A stretch of DNA of 64,000 nucleotides, taken from NCBI GenBank assembly GCA_023101885.1, contig JALPQD010000295.1, positions 1,086,501 through 1,150,500 of the forward strand, given 5' to 3'. Below the pieces are notes generated by a model, which did no database searches, had not been told where the DNA came from, and was given only the letters and a program-made list of their open reading frames with translations. Every line of letters begins with the position of its first letter. The stretch's first letter is position 1. Of the stretch, positions 47,298 through 59,257 are shown one piece after another. The stretch is from Typhlomys cinereus (lineage: Eukaryota; Chordata; Mammalia; Rodentia; Platacanthomyidae). Position numbers and translations under genes: made by a program.

Positions 47298-47645
47298 GGG
47301 CTGGAGAGATGGCTCAGGAGGGGTTGATGTGCTTGTTGAATAAGCAAAATGACCAGAGTTCAGATCCCACATATTCTATGTAAAATGCTGGATGGGTTTG
47401 GCAGTCTGTCTCTAATTCCAATTCTGGGAGGAAGATCTTGGGACTTTGCAGAGCAGCTGGCTAGCCACATAATCCTAGTGGCCTGCTCTGAGTTTAACTG
47501 AGACCCAGCCTCCAACTAATGAGATGGAAGAATGATTAAGGATGAATCCTAGTATCACCTTTGGACTAACACACACACACTCACACACACACACGCACGC
47601 GTGCTAAAGTTCATATGCACAACACTTAACAAAAACACACATGCA
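47298..47645 (+). mobile_element. Composite SINE (ID/B4-like) with CA tail
   Basis: GGGCTGGAGAGATGGCTCAG head with GAGTTCAGATCCCAC, a B1-like middle (GTCTCTAATTCCAATTCTGG) and CACACACTCACACACACACA near the end. Confidence 0.65.
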
Positions 47646-47975
47646 CTTTTCTCAAACAAGTATACACATGAAAAGAAAAACAAAAGAAAAATCCAAACAT
47701 TTGCATATCAGTATGTGCCATGCTCTGTTTAAAATGCTTTTCAGTCATTGATTATAATGACAATTTTTGTACACATTAACTGGTATCTGAAGGCACAGAA
47801 CCAGCCTACTTGCCCTCGCCTATATAAAGACAATGCTGTTAGTCACTTATGCGAGGATGCTAACGCCCTTCGGACAAGAAGGGTCAGAGGAGATGGGGTG
47901 GGCAGGTGGTCCTCTCCCCTGAAGTGACTTGAAAGCCCAGCCCAAAGCCAGCCTTGGAGTTGGGACTGTATTCAC

Positions 47976-48128
47976 CTTCAGGGGCAGTGATATTTCCAGA
48001 ATGTTCTCTCCCCTGGTCAGCATGGTTAGCCACTGCACTTCCACTCTTCGTCCTTCGAAGGACACTCAATGCTCGATTAATCTTTTTGAAAGATCTGCTT
48101 CTGATAGTAGACCGCTCAAAGGGCCGGG
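47976..48128 (-). CDS. LNX1: LNX1 coding exon (basic linker before PDZ1)
   Basis: The 153-nt exon has acceptor TTTCCTCAG and donor GTGAAT (minus strand). It encodes (A)[20 protein letters not shown], then [20 protein letters not shown] and [10 protein letters not shown], ending in the first base of Val. It is an Arg/Lys/Ser-rich conserved linker between the Numb-binding motif and PDZ1 with no globular domain. Confidence 0.95.
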
Positions 48129-48775
48129 CTGAGGAAAGAGACAAAGAAGAATAGGAGTTGTAGGCTAGTAAAAATCATCGTGGTGTGTCATCCTCAAGAG
48201 GGTGAGGCAGGAAGATCTCAAGTTGCAAGCCAGCCTCGGCTTTACGGTGATGCTCTGCCTCGGAACAAAAGGAATGGAAAGGCATCAGAAGAAGTAATGC
48301 TGTGTACATGCCTGGGGAGATTTAAACAATAGGACATTATCAGTGATGACCGTTGGGATAGACTATGCAATTTATTTACCTACATTTCTGAATTTTCTGT
48401 TTTTAAATATAGTTTGTTAAAAAAGAAAATCTGCTTTTCCCCTCCCTTGGGTGAGAGCAAATATAACACTTTTCTACAGCGGGTGGGGGGGTGGGGAGAG
48501 GGAGGGTGGTCCCCCCCACATTGCAGCAATGAAAAGTCATCAGGTCTCGCTCACTTTGACCCCTTTCACCAAGTCAGATGACACCGATTTAATAACCTGA
48601 GGTACTCATAGCTTCATTTCACCTCGGAGAATCGGACATTGAATAGTTGCCAAAACCATCAGTACCATTTCCCCTTTAAAAAAATTTCTAGAATTTTCCA
48701 CAGTGAGTATTCCACAGAGAACAGTCCCAAGGAAAGCCAAGAGCCTGTTCCCGGACATCCACCCCTTTGACTCAC
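48129..48775 (-). other. LNX1: LNX1 intron
   Basis: A 647-bp intron with a partial B1-like element (48172-48273) and a G-rich stretch (48480-48518). Confidence 0.7.
48172..48273 (+). mobile_element. Partial B1-like SINE
   Basis: TCATCGTGGTGTGTCATCCT, GAGGGTGAGGCAGGAAGATC, TGCAAGCCAGCCTCGGCTTT and CTGCCTCGGAACAAAAGG. Confidence 0.55.
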
Positions 48776-49017
48776 CCCTGGTTCGGAGGCTCCTGCCAGA
48801 GTCGGAGGGGCTGTCCTCTGACTGAGCGTCTTCCGTTGTGGACACGAAGGCAGGGTTGTCCAGGCCGGGCTCGTCGGTCATTAAGGAGATGGTGGTAGCT
48901 GCAGAAACCTCTGGGGAGAGTGTCGCTGCTGTGAGGCTGGCGTAGCCGTCGGGGCAACCATCTTGTGAGCGCCTCTTCCTGTCCTTGGTCAGGCCATAGT
49001 GGGAGGCACCTTTGCAG
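48776..49017 (-). CDS. LNX1: LNX1 coding exon (linker with Numb PTB-binding motif)
   Basis: The 242-nt exon has acceptor TTGCCCCCAG and donor GTGAGTC (minus strand). It reads [20 protein letters not shown], then [20 protein letters not shown], then [20 protein letters not shown], an acidic/Ser stretch, and GRSLRTR. In other mammals the LDNPAY motif here binds the Numb PTB domain. In this sequence the tyrosine codon is TTC (48846-48848), giving NPAF. This exon is where the long (RING) and short isoforms join, and it is the most 5' LNX1 exon in the window. Confidence 0.95.
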
Positions 49018-49804
49018 CTGGGGGCAAGTTAGGAAGACCCGGTCAGGATGAGCCTGAGGCTGTGAGACTGCTTGGACTCGGTCATTCTTTCTCATTGCTG
49101 TTTGTGTGCCCATGTGCACGTGCTAACTCCTTTCCTTTGGGTCAGCGCCCCAGCACTGAATGTAAATACAAACCCCTCCCAGGTCCCATATTTAACTGAC
49201 GGCTGCCCGTACCACAAAGCCACAGGAGTCTGTGTGGCATTGCTACTCTAGGGCAGGTGTGGGTGCTTCCACCCCACTGCTGCCAGAGCCTCCCTCTACT
49301 CTTCAGGAGACGCAGAGCCTGGGGCTCCTGCACACTGAAAAATGCCGCATCTCACAGCGCTGGAGGAGTAACACATCTTGTAGGGACTTTACAACAAAAC
49401 ACTTTACTACCCGTTCACTTGTTTCCATCATTTTATTCATTCTATTTCACCAGAAAAGAAGCTGTAAAGGGGGCCAGTTGGTATAGCAAGGAGAGGCAGG
49501 AAAAGAGCTTGTCTGCAGCTCAGGACACCAGTGCTTGAAAAAACCCTGCTTATATTCTTCCCACGAACACATTTCACTTCCATGGCAAGTTGTTCCAGCT
49601 CACTGGCCAAAGTTCTGGTTAGGAAATAGTGATGGTTTAGCTATTTCACTGCTAGTGATGAGAGTACACAACTTTTGTACCAGTAGGAATCATGCCGCCA
49701 AAACCTGGAGCTTCTATTTGCATAGTACAGATTATGGTATTCTTATCAGTTTATTAAATGAAATCATACCTGATTTTTTAAATCAATTTTTACTGCATAT
49801 ATTT

Positions 49805-49853
49805 ATATCTATCTATCTGTCTATCTGTCTGTCTGTCTGTCTGTCTCTGTCTG

Positions 49854-49893
<40 letters not shown>

Positions 49894-49930
49894 CCTACCT
49901 ACCTACCTATTTACCTATCTAGCTATCTCT
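49805..49930. repeat. (TATC)n/(TGTC)n/(TACC)n compound microsatellite
   Basis: About 125 bp of tetranucleotide units, with a core of about nine uninterrupted CTAT repeats. The predicted YLSIYLSIYLS peptide is an artefact. Confidence 0.93.
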
Positions 49931-49949
49931 CTGTCTACTTATCAATCCT

Positions 49950-50102
49950 GTATGTGTGCTTACATACATGTGTGCATATGGAGGTCAGAAACAATTAGCA
50001 GAAGTCAGTTCTCTCCTTCTACCATATGGGTTTTGGTGAACAAACTCAGACTGTCAGGTTTGGTGACAACTGCTTTTATCCACAGAGCCATCTCACTAAC
50101 CC
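49950..50102 (-). mobile_element. RSINE/B2-like SINE, antisense
   Basis: CATATGGAGGTCAGAAACAA, AGTTCTCTCCTTCTACCATA and ATCCACAGAGCCATCTCACT. The adjacent tetranucleotide tract may have grown from its tail. Confidence 0.6.
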
Positions 50103-50254
50103 CTGATTGAAATATGTATTTATTTATCCCTTTTTTATTTTCAGGAAAAAAATAAGCATACTCAGTCCCCACCAAGAATTCAGCAGACATAGCCAATAAT
50201 GGAAAAATCAGCTGTCTGGAATGAACTTTTTTACATTTAATTTATATTTTTTTT

Positions 50255-50304
50255 ATTATTTATTCAACTGTGCGCATGTGCATGTGTATGTGCGCGCGCG
50301 TGTG

Positions 50305-50350
<46 letters not shown>

Positions 50351-50541
50351 GAACCACGGACGAATTCGCGAACCACCTCCACCTCCTTCTGCCCCGAGAT
50401 TCACAGGCTCCGCCCTACCAGGACCAGAAGCGCAGGCCGCCCCCACTTCCGCCTGGCGTCTATACATGGGATCTGGGATCCGAACTCAGGACCTTCCGCC
50501 TGCAAGGCAGAGGCTTAACCCCTGAGCCACCTCTCCAGCCC
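50255..50541 (-). mobile_element. Young B2-type SINE, short subfamily, copy 6
   Basis: Antisense: ATTATTTATTCAACTGTGCG, GT tract, body and CACCTCTCCAGCCC. It lacks the GTAAACA segment and also 12 nt around CACCATGGACGCCTC. Flanks TAATTTATATTTTT and TAATTTAGATTTTT look like a duplication with one mismatch. Confidence 0.88.
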
Positions 50542-50556
50542 TAATTTAGATTTTTT

Positions 50557-50625
50557 TAAACAGGGCCTTGCTATTTAGCCCAGACTGGCCTCCTGAACAC
50601 CGAGTGTAAGTGTGTACGATGCCCA
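50557..50625 (-). mobile_element. B1 fragment, antisense
   Basis: CAGGGCCTTGCTATTTAGCC, CAGACTGGCCTCCTGAACAC; about 70 bp of the antisense B1 order. Confidence 0.55.
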
Positions 50626-52133
50626 AGAAAATCAAAACTGAATTTCCTTGGGGTAATGCTTCATGCTGTGGAAAGGAAACAATACTAAATGTGGGTCTAC
50701 ACTGGTGTGCTTCACACTGCTTGCTGGTCCACAGAACTAACTAGAGAGAAGATCCCATCTTCTGACTCAGAACCCTTACCCTGAGTCCATCTAGCTGGGG
50801 GAATGTTAGTAATTATATTAACTTAGTTAAAATTTCTGATCTACACATACTTCTTGGTATAATGTTGGTGGACACGAAGCTTTACCAAGACCTTAATACC
50901 TTATTACATAGATAGTCATTCTCAGCAGATTGAAGCTATTCCTATAAATCCATGTATTCTGAGATGCTCACTTCTCATGCAATATGTAGCATGGCTGCTG
51001 ATCCTGAACAGTGTCTGCTGCCAAGGCACTCGTGATGCTAGGGCTGCAGCTGGCGTGCGGCTGAAACCATCTCGGGACATTGTCTTGTTCCTCCCACCCT
51101 ATTGGATTTCCTATACTGAAGGTGATATACCATTGAATTTAATTGCCCTTCAAATGTCCTAAGAAACAGTACATTGTGATTCAGCATTGAAGCAAAAAGT
51201 TACTCAATACAAAATCTCAAACACAGAGCAGGTGTTGTAGGGGGATATATTTGATACCAACAAAGCAATTATTCCCCCTTAGAAACTTGTCTTTCATGCC
51301 ATGTTTTCTTGCAAGGGAATATTGAACGCTGTATTTGCTGACTTGATATGGTTTGTTTAATGAGAAAGACATCTCCAAGAAGATCAAAAGCAACACTACG
51401 TTTGTCATTGAAAAGGAATGTTATTTCACACAAGAACTGCAGCCCAGTGGGGAGAAGTTGCCAAATTTACCTGAATACTTTCAAAGCCACAGGAGTCAGT
51501 TGTGAGCAATCTAGCTATCATGGGGATGTCTTTAATGGTGTTTGGGAATAATTTAACAGAGGCACAAAATCGCTCTTGTTAGCACATAGAACATGTCTTA
51601 TAAAACCAGCAGTATCTTAAATGTGATGTTTCTATTGGTAGAAAGGGACCGTGATTATACAGTCACACATTGTCATTTTCTAGAAAGGAACAAGCCAGTA
51701 CAAGCCAGGGCTGAGAAGCTAGTTCTGTCACCCCGCTACCCTGAGAAGCGTTCACTTTCCTCTTGAGTTGATGAGTTCTACCATACTCATCGCTGCTCTG
51801 GCTTGGGATTATCCTGCTTAAGAAGAGTAAAGTGGTTGATATGGGAAATTTTAAGTTGGAAGAAATGCTGTGTGATGGGGAAAAAAAATTGGAACCAGAA
51901 TGTTTTGTGGCCGCCCCAAAGCTATAATGCATGAGTGGAACATTTCTGCATGGGCCAGCAGGACTTGGTCAGCACTGCGAAGAAAACAAATTCATAGACT
52001 AGCTAGTTGATCTGGAAGCAGTCTCTCTTTTGGGGAGCAGCAGTGCCCTGGAACATGGGCTCTGCCAGATCAGGAAACAAAATTTCCAAGTGGACAGATG
52101 ACTGGAACAGGCACAGGTCATAGCTTTCTTGGG

Positions 52134-52600
52134 AGAGGTAGGGACTGTCTTAGTGAGAAAGTGGCCTCAGCCATTGTTAGACATAGGTGTCAATTTGATG
52201 ATTGAAGGTTTAGGCTCTGGGCACATTTGTAAAGCATTAGTAGTTGAGTTAAGCCGTAAGGAAGCCTGTAGGGATTGTCTAATTGAAGGGGAAGGCCCGG
52301 CCTATGGTGGGTGGGACTAATCCCTAGGCAGGTGAATAAGACAGAGGGAGATGGCTAAAGAAGCTGGCATTCTTGGGCATATCTGGGCAGACATGCTGTC
52401 TGGCCAGGGAAGCTTGTCTATCAGCAGTCCTCTACATACGGTGTGTCCTGTTCTCTTAGACTGGTGTTGGTATGAACTCTCCTGCTCAGCGGGAGTAAGA
52501 ACTTTAACCTGTATAATCATAAGCCAAGAATAAAACCTCTTGTCCTCCTAAGCTGTTTGATTGTGAATTTATCAGCTACATGCAGAGTAACTGCAACAGC
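52134..52600 (+). repeat. Medium-reiteration rodent repeat (copy B)
   Basis: GGTGTCAATTTGATGATTGA, AGGCCCGGCCTATGGTGGG, ATAATCATAAGCCAAGAATA then AAACCTCTTGTCCTCCTAAG. The layout matches an abundant rodent repeat with an AATAAA-containing end. Its tail is the reverse complement type of the 16486 and 62568 copies. Confidence 0.55.
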
Positions 52601-54041
52601 ATCTAAAGCGGCAGAATCCTAAGACGTTCAGATTCCCGAGGCTCAAAGACATTTTTGAGTTCCAGGAAAAGAAAACTTTATAAAATGATCAAACTTCCTT
52701 TTGGCCTTGTACTATAACTGTGATTACAATAGCTGGGGAGGATACGGAATCCACATGGAAACATTCAGGTTCATAAACTTTGACCCAAAATCCACTGTTT
52801 GGACTCAACCTTTTGTAATGTTAGCCTTCTCTGTCTGGCTTAGCCTGAATCTGAGGCAGGAGTGATGGATGAAAGGAGCGACTTGTACTTACTAATTATC
52901 TCTTCTGCAGTGACTAATACTTTGGGGCCTCTTGATTTACAAGCACAAAAGAGAGGAGAGGGGAAGAGCTGATTAATGTTGGCCAGGACAGGAAGATATG
53001 ATGAACCCTGGGCTGTGTTCAAAGCAAGCAGGATTTATGCTCCTTTCAGTTACCCTGAGCGCTAAGTATTCTCAGGTGGTGATGGCCATGAACTTGAAGG
53101 AACATAGAAAGCTATTTTTCAACCAAACCACAGATTTTGGATATGCTGTCTGTTTAAAAAAGCACTCCTGAAAGTCAGTTTTCTTGGTACTAATGAAGCT
53201 GGTTCATGACCTCCTCCATTAAAGCAAGCAGAAGCAAACCAGTTTGTTTCTAAGAACATTGGCATTAGATAGTCTGGAACTTTGTCACTCTGGGGGAGAA
53301 AACAAGCATTCAGTATTCCTTCCTACAACATTCCCGAGTCTATAGTGAGAGCTGTTGTTGGGAGCTGACCGCCAAGCTCAGAATGGACATAGTTCACAGA
53401 GGTCCTCGTGGGGGACCCTGCATAGAGGTCAGCCAGCTAGATAACATGACACCTTCGCAGGGGACACTTCCTGTCGTCTCTGCACTGGTCCACTTGTGAC
53501 AGGAGAACAAAAGCTCTCTGCAAGAAAGAGGACTCTCCATCTTCTCGTGGTTTGTCTGGATGACAGCACAACCCGATTCCCTCACTTCTACCTCCCTCGG
53601 CTCATGTCTCATACAGAAGTGAGTCAGCCCCTCACTTGGAATTCATTCATTGCCCGGTCTGACCTCACTGCCAGCCAGGCCACGCAAACCTGAAGGCTAG
53701 CGGGGCTGGTGGGGGACGAAGAGACAGGAAGCTTGGGGAACAGTGTTGTATGTCAGGTCGCTGGACCAGTACAGAATCTGGCTGATTTCCACCCGAGCAG
53801 AGCTAGTCCAGCGAGGCCAGAGACCTGGATGCTGAGATCTGGTTTTGGAAGTGAAATCTCTTGATTTTCTTCTCGATATTAGCCGTCATCTGACCGTCTC
53901 CCCTGCACTGCTGCTATAGGGTGTGGGGTATGCGTGCACATGGGCAAGAGGTCCCTGAAGAGGGCTTCCTTTTATCATCTGTCCAGCCATTCTTCTGACT
54001 AGGTTGGCAGGAATTTTCACTTATTTTGGGGGGGGAGGGGT

Positions 54042-54043
<2 letters not shown>

Positions 54044-54078
<35 letters not shown>

Positions 54079-54308
54079 AAGAGGGAACTTGAGTGTATGT
54101 GTCTGTGGAAGCCCCAGGATAACATCAGAAATCACCCTGGATTGCTCTACTTCCATTTTTCCTTTGCTGTAGGATTTCCCAGGCTCTGCCTTCCAGGATC
54201 AGAATTATAAGTCACCACCATATCCACCTGGCAGTTTTTTACTTGGGACCTGAATTCAGGTTCTTTTGCAAGGCAAAGGCTTTAAACCCGAGCCCCCTCT
54301 CTGACCCC
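54044..54308 (-). mobile_element. Older B2-like SINE with GT microsatellite
   Basis: (GT)16-like run, GAAGCCCCAGGATAACATCA, GTAGGATTTCCCAGGCTCTG, ACCTGAATTCAGGTTC and CGAGCCCCCTCTCTGACCCC. Confidence 0.7.
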
Positions 54309-55504
54309 TCGGTTGCTCTTCTTTTGTTCACAAAGGAACTAGCTTGCCTGAAACCAGCACTTAATTGGAAAGGAGACAGACGTTCCTTCCAGGCAAAAGG
54401 AATCTAGACTGGGGACTCTGGAGGGAGCTCAGTTTCCTGCCAGCGGCTGAGTCTGAGACTTTCACTGCCCTGTTGCACACAGGACGAGGGGTTGTGAACG
54501 TGCACTTCTAGTCCCCTCCTGCCCAGCGGGAAGCTGTGCGGCAGGAAAGGAGAAGGGACAGAGCAGCGGGCTGTCCTTTGTGTCTTTGTGGAGACAAGAA
54601 GTAGACCACCAGGCGCTTCGGGGACGCACCAGGAGCTTCAGAGACTCGGAGAAAGTTGCTATGGGGTGTTGGAGTCCCCGGAGGAAGAGATGATCAGTCT
54701 TGTGTGCTCAGCTCCAACTTCTCCACTCTGGCCCTGCCCCTCTGGTACCAGCTGTCATGGTTTCATGCATGCTCCAGCCCGGCTCTCTCTCCCACTGGTC
54801 TGCATCCTTCCACGTCCATTTCACCTTAAGCTCAACAACACGAATTTGTTTTGTTCAGAAACTTCCCAAGGAAACCCTTTGCTTGTGGGATGGAGCCCTC
54901 CCTCCTCATACTGACATTCCAAGGGGGGGGGGTGGCCAGAGGAAGCGAACATCTACCTGTCAATTGTCTGTTAGGCATGGCAAGCTGTGTTTTCCAAATA
55001 TGACCTCGTTTTGCCATCCCAGCTGCCCTGTCACCATCTGCCCTTCTCAGATGAGGATGAGGAAGGAAGAAGGGAGAGAAGTCACATTCAAGTTCACAGG
55101 GAGGAGCTGTGCGTTCCACACTTTCCCCCTCATCTAGCCTGGCCCCTAGCCCGGTGTGTCCCTGAAGTCCAGACTGGCTTGCACCGGCCCCACTTCTCAT
55201 CCTCACATGGATATCTAATACACATCTGAAGCACAACATCCACACACCCTGATTCTCCCTGCCAAGCCAGCCCTGCTGACAGCTTTCCCATTCCATTAGT
55301 TCCATATATTCTTCCTGTCACTCACACCCAAAACCTCGGGCTCATCCTTGATCCCAATCTTTCTCCTGACAACCCAGACACAATCCAGCAAGAAATACCC
55401 AGAGTCCAACAGGTTCTCACCACGGTCACTTCATTGAGTGCCAGGTTACTGACACAACCCCCAGTACAATTCTGTGCTCCCCACTTGCTCCCCTGCCCTG
55501 TCTT

Positions 55505-55720
55505 TTCTCAACAGAACATCTGCTGTGGTTTGGACATGGTTTGAGTGTGTCCTCAAAGGGTTTGTATGTTGAAACTTAATCCCTGCTGAGAGGTACTAAG
55601 ATGGTGGAATTTTAATTGAGCACAGTTTTTGGAGATGGGGTCTTCGAGGGGTGATTAGGATTAGACAAGCCCATCAATGGACTCCTGAATACCGGAGGTC
55701 AGACAAGAGAGTCAAGAACA
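55505..55720 (+). repeat. LTR-like (MaLR-type) remnant
   Basis: TGCTGTGGTTTGGACATGGT, AACTTAATCCCTGCTGAGAG, GGAGATGGGGTCTTCGAGGG and AAGCCCATCAATGGACTCC resemble the 5' part of a MaLR LTR. Diverged and tentative. Confidence 0.45.
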
Positions 55721-55741
55721 CATACTTATGTATGTGTGCAT

Positions 55742-55744
<3 letters not shown>

Positions 55745-55783
<39 letters not shown>

Positions 55784-55806
55784 ATTCATTCACTCACTCA
55801 CTCACT
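55745..55806. repeat. (CA)n then (ACTC)n microsatellite
   Basis: About 19 CA units followed by five CATT/ACTC units. Confidence 0.93.
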
Positions 55807-56261
55807 GCTCCGTCCCTTGCCACAAGATGGTCTCTGTCACCTTAGGTCTCTGCCAGCAATAAAAGTCATCACCCAGTGTGGAACCTCAGTCCTGAACCAG
55901 AAACACGAATTCAAGAAACCTATTTTTCCTTTAAGAAATGTTTTAATTAGTTAAATTTGTCCTTTGACAATATCACCATCCATGTATGAACATTCTGATT
56001 CCTCTCACTTCCCTTTCTTATCTCCCTCCCACCCCACTCAACACCTTTTTCTTTCTTCAGAGTTACCCAGTCTTGGGTATTTATGACTGCAATGGGAACG
56101 ATGTCCTGTTACTTTTGATCTAAGCTCCCGCTGTTGTCCCCTGAGGCCCACTGCTAGCCCTCAAAACTTGACCTGCTCGTTTCTGCTCCAGGGCGTCTGC
56201 CTTCCACTGCTGGCCCTGCCTGTGCTCCTTACCCAGATCCCCAGCAGGTTAGTTCCTGTCA

Positions 56262-56610
56262 CATTTTGAATGTGAGCTCCCCCCATCCCTCATCTAATGT
56301 TTGAGAAGATCATGGTACCGTTCGGAGGTGGAGCCTTGGCGGAAGAAAGGACATCACAGGGGGTGGAGCCTCGGTTTGGGAGTCTGGTCCTGTTTTCTCT
56401 CACTTTGATCTCCCTGTTCTGACTTCCTGATGGCTGCTGTGACTGCACCAGCCCTTGCTTCTGCCTTCAGCTATGCCTTTCTGTTACAGATTCCTGCCAC
56501 AACGAACTAGATCATGTCTGAAACCATAAGCCACCAAATAAATCTCCATTTCTCCCCTGAGTCTGAGTGTGGTCTCACAGCAATTAAAAAAGAAGTAACT
56601 GCTACAGTTC
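56262..56610 (+). repeat. Medium-reiteration or MaLR-like repeat (copy C)
   Basis: CACATTTTGAATGTGAGCTC, GAGGTGGAGCCTTGGCGG, AACCATAAGCCACCAAATAA then CTCACAGCAATTAAAAAAGA. The tail corresponds to that of copy B. Confidence 0.5.
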
Positions 56611-56753
56611 TCATATTTCATCCAGCTCTCGGACTAAAGTTCACTAGCAGCTCTTCCTTGAAACACCATACCTCCTCCTGTCTAATTTTTTTTTAATCTA
56701 TAGAATATAAGCTCCAAAGGGCAGGAGTTTGTATTTGCTTTTGTTAAGTACGA

Positions 56754-56838
56754 ATTGGGGTTTATCTCAGTGTAGATCACTGACGTAGGAAGTACAGGGC
56801 TTGGCTTGATCCTCAGCACCTCAGAAAAAAAATTATAA
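56754..56838 (+). mobile_element. ID-like SINE
   Basis: ATTGGGGTTTATCTCAGTGT, GTACAGGGCTTGGCTTGATC, CCTCAGCACCTCAGAAAAAA: a diverged ID-type element with A-rich tail. Confidence 0.6.
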
Positions 56839-57114
56839 AAAGATCCAGAAAAACCAACCCAGCCAAACTGAAACAAAACAAGAAAACTTGAAGGAGCTAT
56901 TTGGACAATCTTATCACTTCTGGTGCCTAAATGACAGCTAGCATAGAACAGCTGCACAATGTATATTTTTTAAGTGAAAGACTCCTTTTCATTTATAAAA
57001 GAATTAGCCCAGGTTCCTAGATTACAGATTATGCATGTCTGCTGCAAAGTGCTCCAAAGTCTGTATCTTTCTGAAAGCAGACATGGCGCCCCGATTAGAA
57101 AGTTTTTTTCCGCG

Positions 57115-57115
57115 C

Positions 57116-57160
<45 letters not shown>

Positions 57161-57402
57161 CATTGTGTGTGCTTGTGGAGACCAAAGACTGACTCCAGGA
57201 AGTCATCCCGGATTGTGTCTACCTCCTTTTTGCTTCCCTCTGCGATTTTCCAGATCCTGACTTCCAGAGCCAGGAAATCCAGGTTTATGCCATTTCCAAA
57301 ATTCCCACCTGGTGTTTTATTTAACATGGGTTTTGGGATCTGAACACAGGTTCTTCTGCTTTTGAGACAAAGGCTTAATCCCTGAGCCATTTCTCCAGCC
57401 CT
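57115..57402 (-). mobile_element. Older B2-like SINE with GT microsatellite
   Basis: (GT)n run, GGAGACCAAAGACTGACTCC, GCGATTTTCCAGATCCTGAC, TTGGGATCTGAACACAGG and CCTGAGCCATTTCTCCAGCC. Confidence 0.75.
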
Positions 57403-57591
57403 ATAGTTGACCTCCTGTGATAGGTCACAGTGAAAACATAGGCATACTTTCAGTCCTGTATGTGTATGAAACAAATGAATTTCATGTTTAGTGTTAGGCG
57501 TCACCCCCTAAAGATCTCATTATGTGTATATAAACTTTCCAAAGTACTAAAAATCTAAAATACTTTTGGGCTCAAATATTCAGAGAAGTAT

Positions 57592-57722
57592 GTAAGATAC
57601 TGCATGATAGCACCGATTATAATCCTAGCACTCAGGAGGCTGAGCCAGGAAGACTTTGAATCCAGTGCCCTAGATTGCAAGACATCGTCTCAAAGGAAGC
57701 AAAAATGTGCAAACAAACAAAA
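57592..57722 (+). mobile_element. B1-type SINE
   Basis: GATACTGCATGATAGCACCG, TAATCCTAGCACTCAGGAGG, CTGAGCCAGGAAGACTTTGA and CATCGTCTCAAAGGAAGC. Confidence 0.7.
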
Positions 57723-58164
57723 AACTATGACATGAGACCATGCAAGACCCCTCTCCAGCTGTGAGATGCCTGCCGCCCTCCTCTTGGTGCTGGGGAAGAG
57801 CTGATCATGGATTTCCACATCTTTTGTGGCTAGCGGTCAATGTGTCACCAGCGCGGTCTCAGTTAATTGTCTAGCTTTGGGCAACCATGGGGCAGTCAGT
57901 AAATATTTGTGAAACTGAAGTGAGAGCAACAGTTATCCTTAGCATCTACATGGACACTGCCGTGCCAGGCAACCACAGGATGCACCCACGCAGCCCTGTG
58001 GCGGCTTGTCCTAAGAATCTTTGATTCCTCTCCCTTGGCAAGTTCATCCACTCCATGATACTCCAAAAGCAAGAGAATGAGAGAGGAAAAGATGGAATTT
58101 ATATGATGTCGATACAGTTTTATTTCATCAGTGTAGGTTCCTGTTGTTTAATGCTGGTTTGGTT

Positions 58165-58290
58165 TTATTTCAAGGAAGGCTATACTCTGTAGCCCAGGCT
58201 TCCCCTCGGCTTACGATCTTCCTTGTTTCAGCCTCTTGTGTGCTGTGCTGGGGGGACTGGCTTGTGTCACCACACATAGCTTCAATACAG
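58165..58290 (-). mobile_element. B1-type SINE, antisense
   Basis: GGAAGGCTATACTCTGTAGC, CCAGGCTTCCCCTCGGCTTA, GTTTCAGCCTCTTGTGTGCT and CTTGTGTCACCACACATAGC. Confidence 0.7.
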
Positions 58291-59257
58291 GTTTTCAAAC
58301 TATTATACACATGCTCAGATGAACCCGTACCTTCTTTCCATGCACTGTGCAGGTACAGTGGGGGCTGTTTAGAGCTGGTATCTCTATATATATATCTGCA
58401 AAAAGGCTGGCCTGAGAAACACAGGACAGCAGAACACAAAAACAAAAACAAAAAAACCGTTTTCAAGTTTAACACATCCACATGGGTATCGTAGGTTTGC
58501 CATCTTCCAGCTCTGGACTTCTCGCGAGCTCCTCAGTCCTTCTAACTCGCCGCTCGTGGGTCAAATGGGCCCGTGATGTCTATGCACTGTGAGTATAAGG
58601 CTCTTGCAGCATGTCCAGCCCTGCCTGGGACTGTGACAACAGTTAGTGTTGTGAGTACGTCTCCAGGCACATCACTAGACACTGTGAATACAAAGCAAAA
58701 ACACTGCGCTGTGTTGATACCCAAGGGACAGAAAAGCAAGCAGGAAAACTATCATGGTAAATCGGTAGAGGCAGGAGTAGAGGCCAAGTGCTGGGAGAAC
58801 TAGGAGAAGGCGATGGTCGCTCACCGTGTTTGGGGCGGTCAGAGAAGGCCTCTCAAAGAGCCGAGTCCAGGGGAGAGCGACATGGTTAGCACATTAGGTA
58901 TAAACACGCATCTGGAAGCCCCCAAAGTGCAAACACGTGGATGGTGTCAGAAAGAGTGGAGTCTGCCCAGGCGTTGTCCCCTCACACTCTGAAGGGGATG
59001 GATGGAAGCAGGACCCAGAGGAGGAGATGCGTTAGGGTGAGCTGGAGCTAACACCCAGGACACAGACCATCAGCCCACTCCTGCAGCTCAGCAGGGCTAA
59101 GCCAGTCTCTTGAGGCAGGAGATGAGCATCAGGCACTGAAAAGTCTGGTCCTGAGATGGGGGAGTGTGATGAAGTTGACAGCAAACGCAGCGCTCTGTCA
59201 CCTCTTCCAGGCCCTGACCAGTGGCCTGCCAGCCACCTTGTGTATTTACCGTTTCTT

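Larger units (their letters stand above)
45492..47975 (-). other. LNX1: LNX1 intron
   Basis: Holds a B1-type SINE (46861-47008) and a composite ID/B4-like SINE with CA tail (47298-47645). The remainder shows nothing recognisable. Confidence 0.65.

Noticed and set aside
48606..48881. Separate small gene starting at the ATG before [10 protein letters not shown]
   Set aside because: The ATG is internal to the LNX1 exon, and the tail of the ORF reads through the splice donor at 48775 into intron.
49805..49930. CRISPR-like regular repeats
   Set aside because: Uninterrupted 4-bp units without unique spacers in a mammalian intron; a microsatellite.
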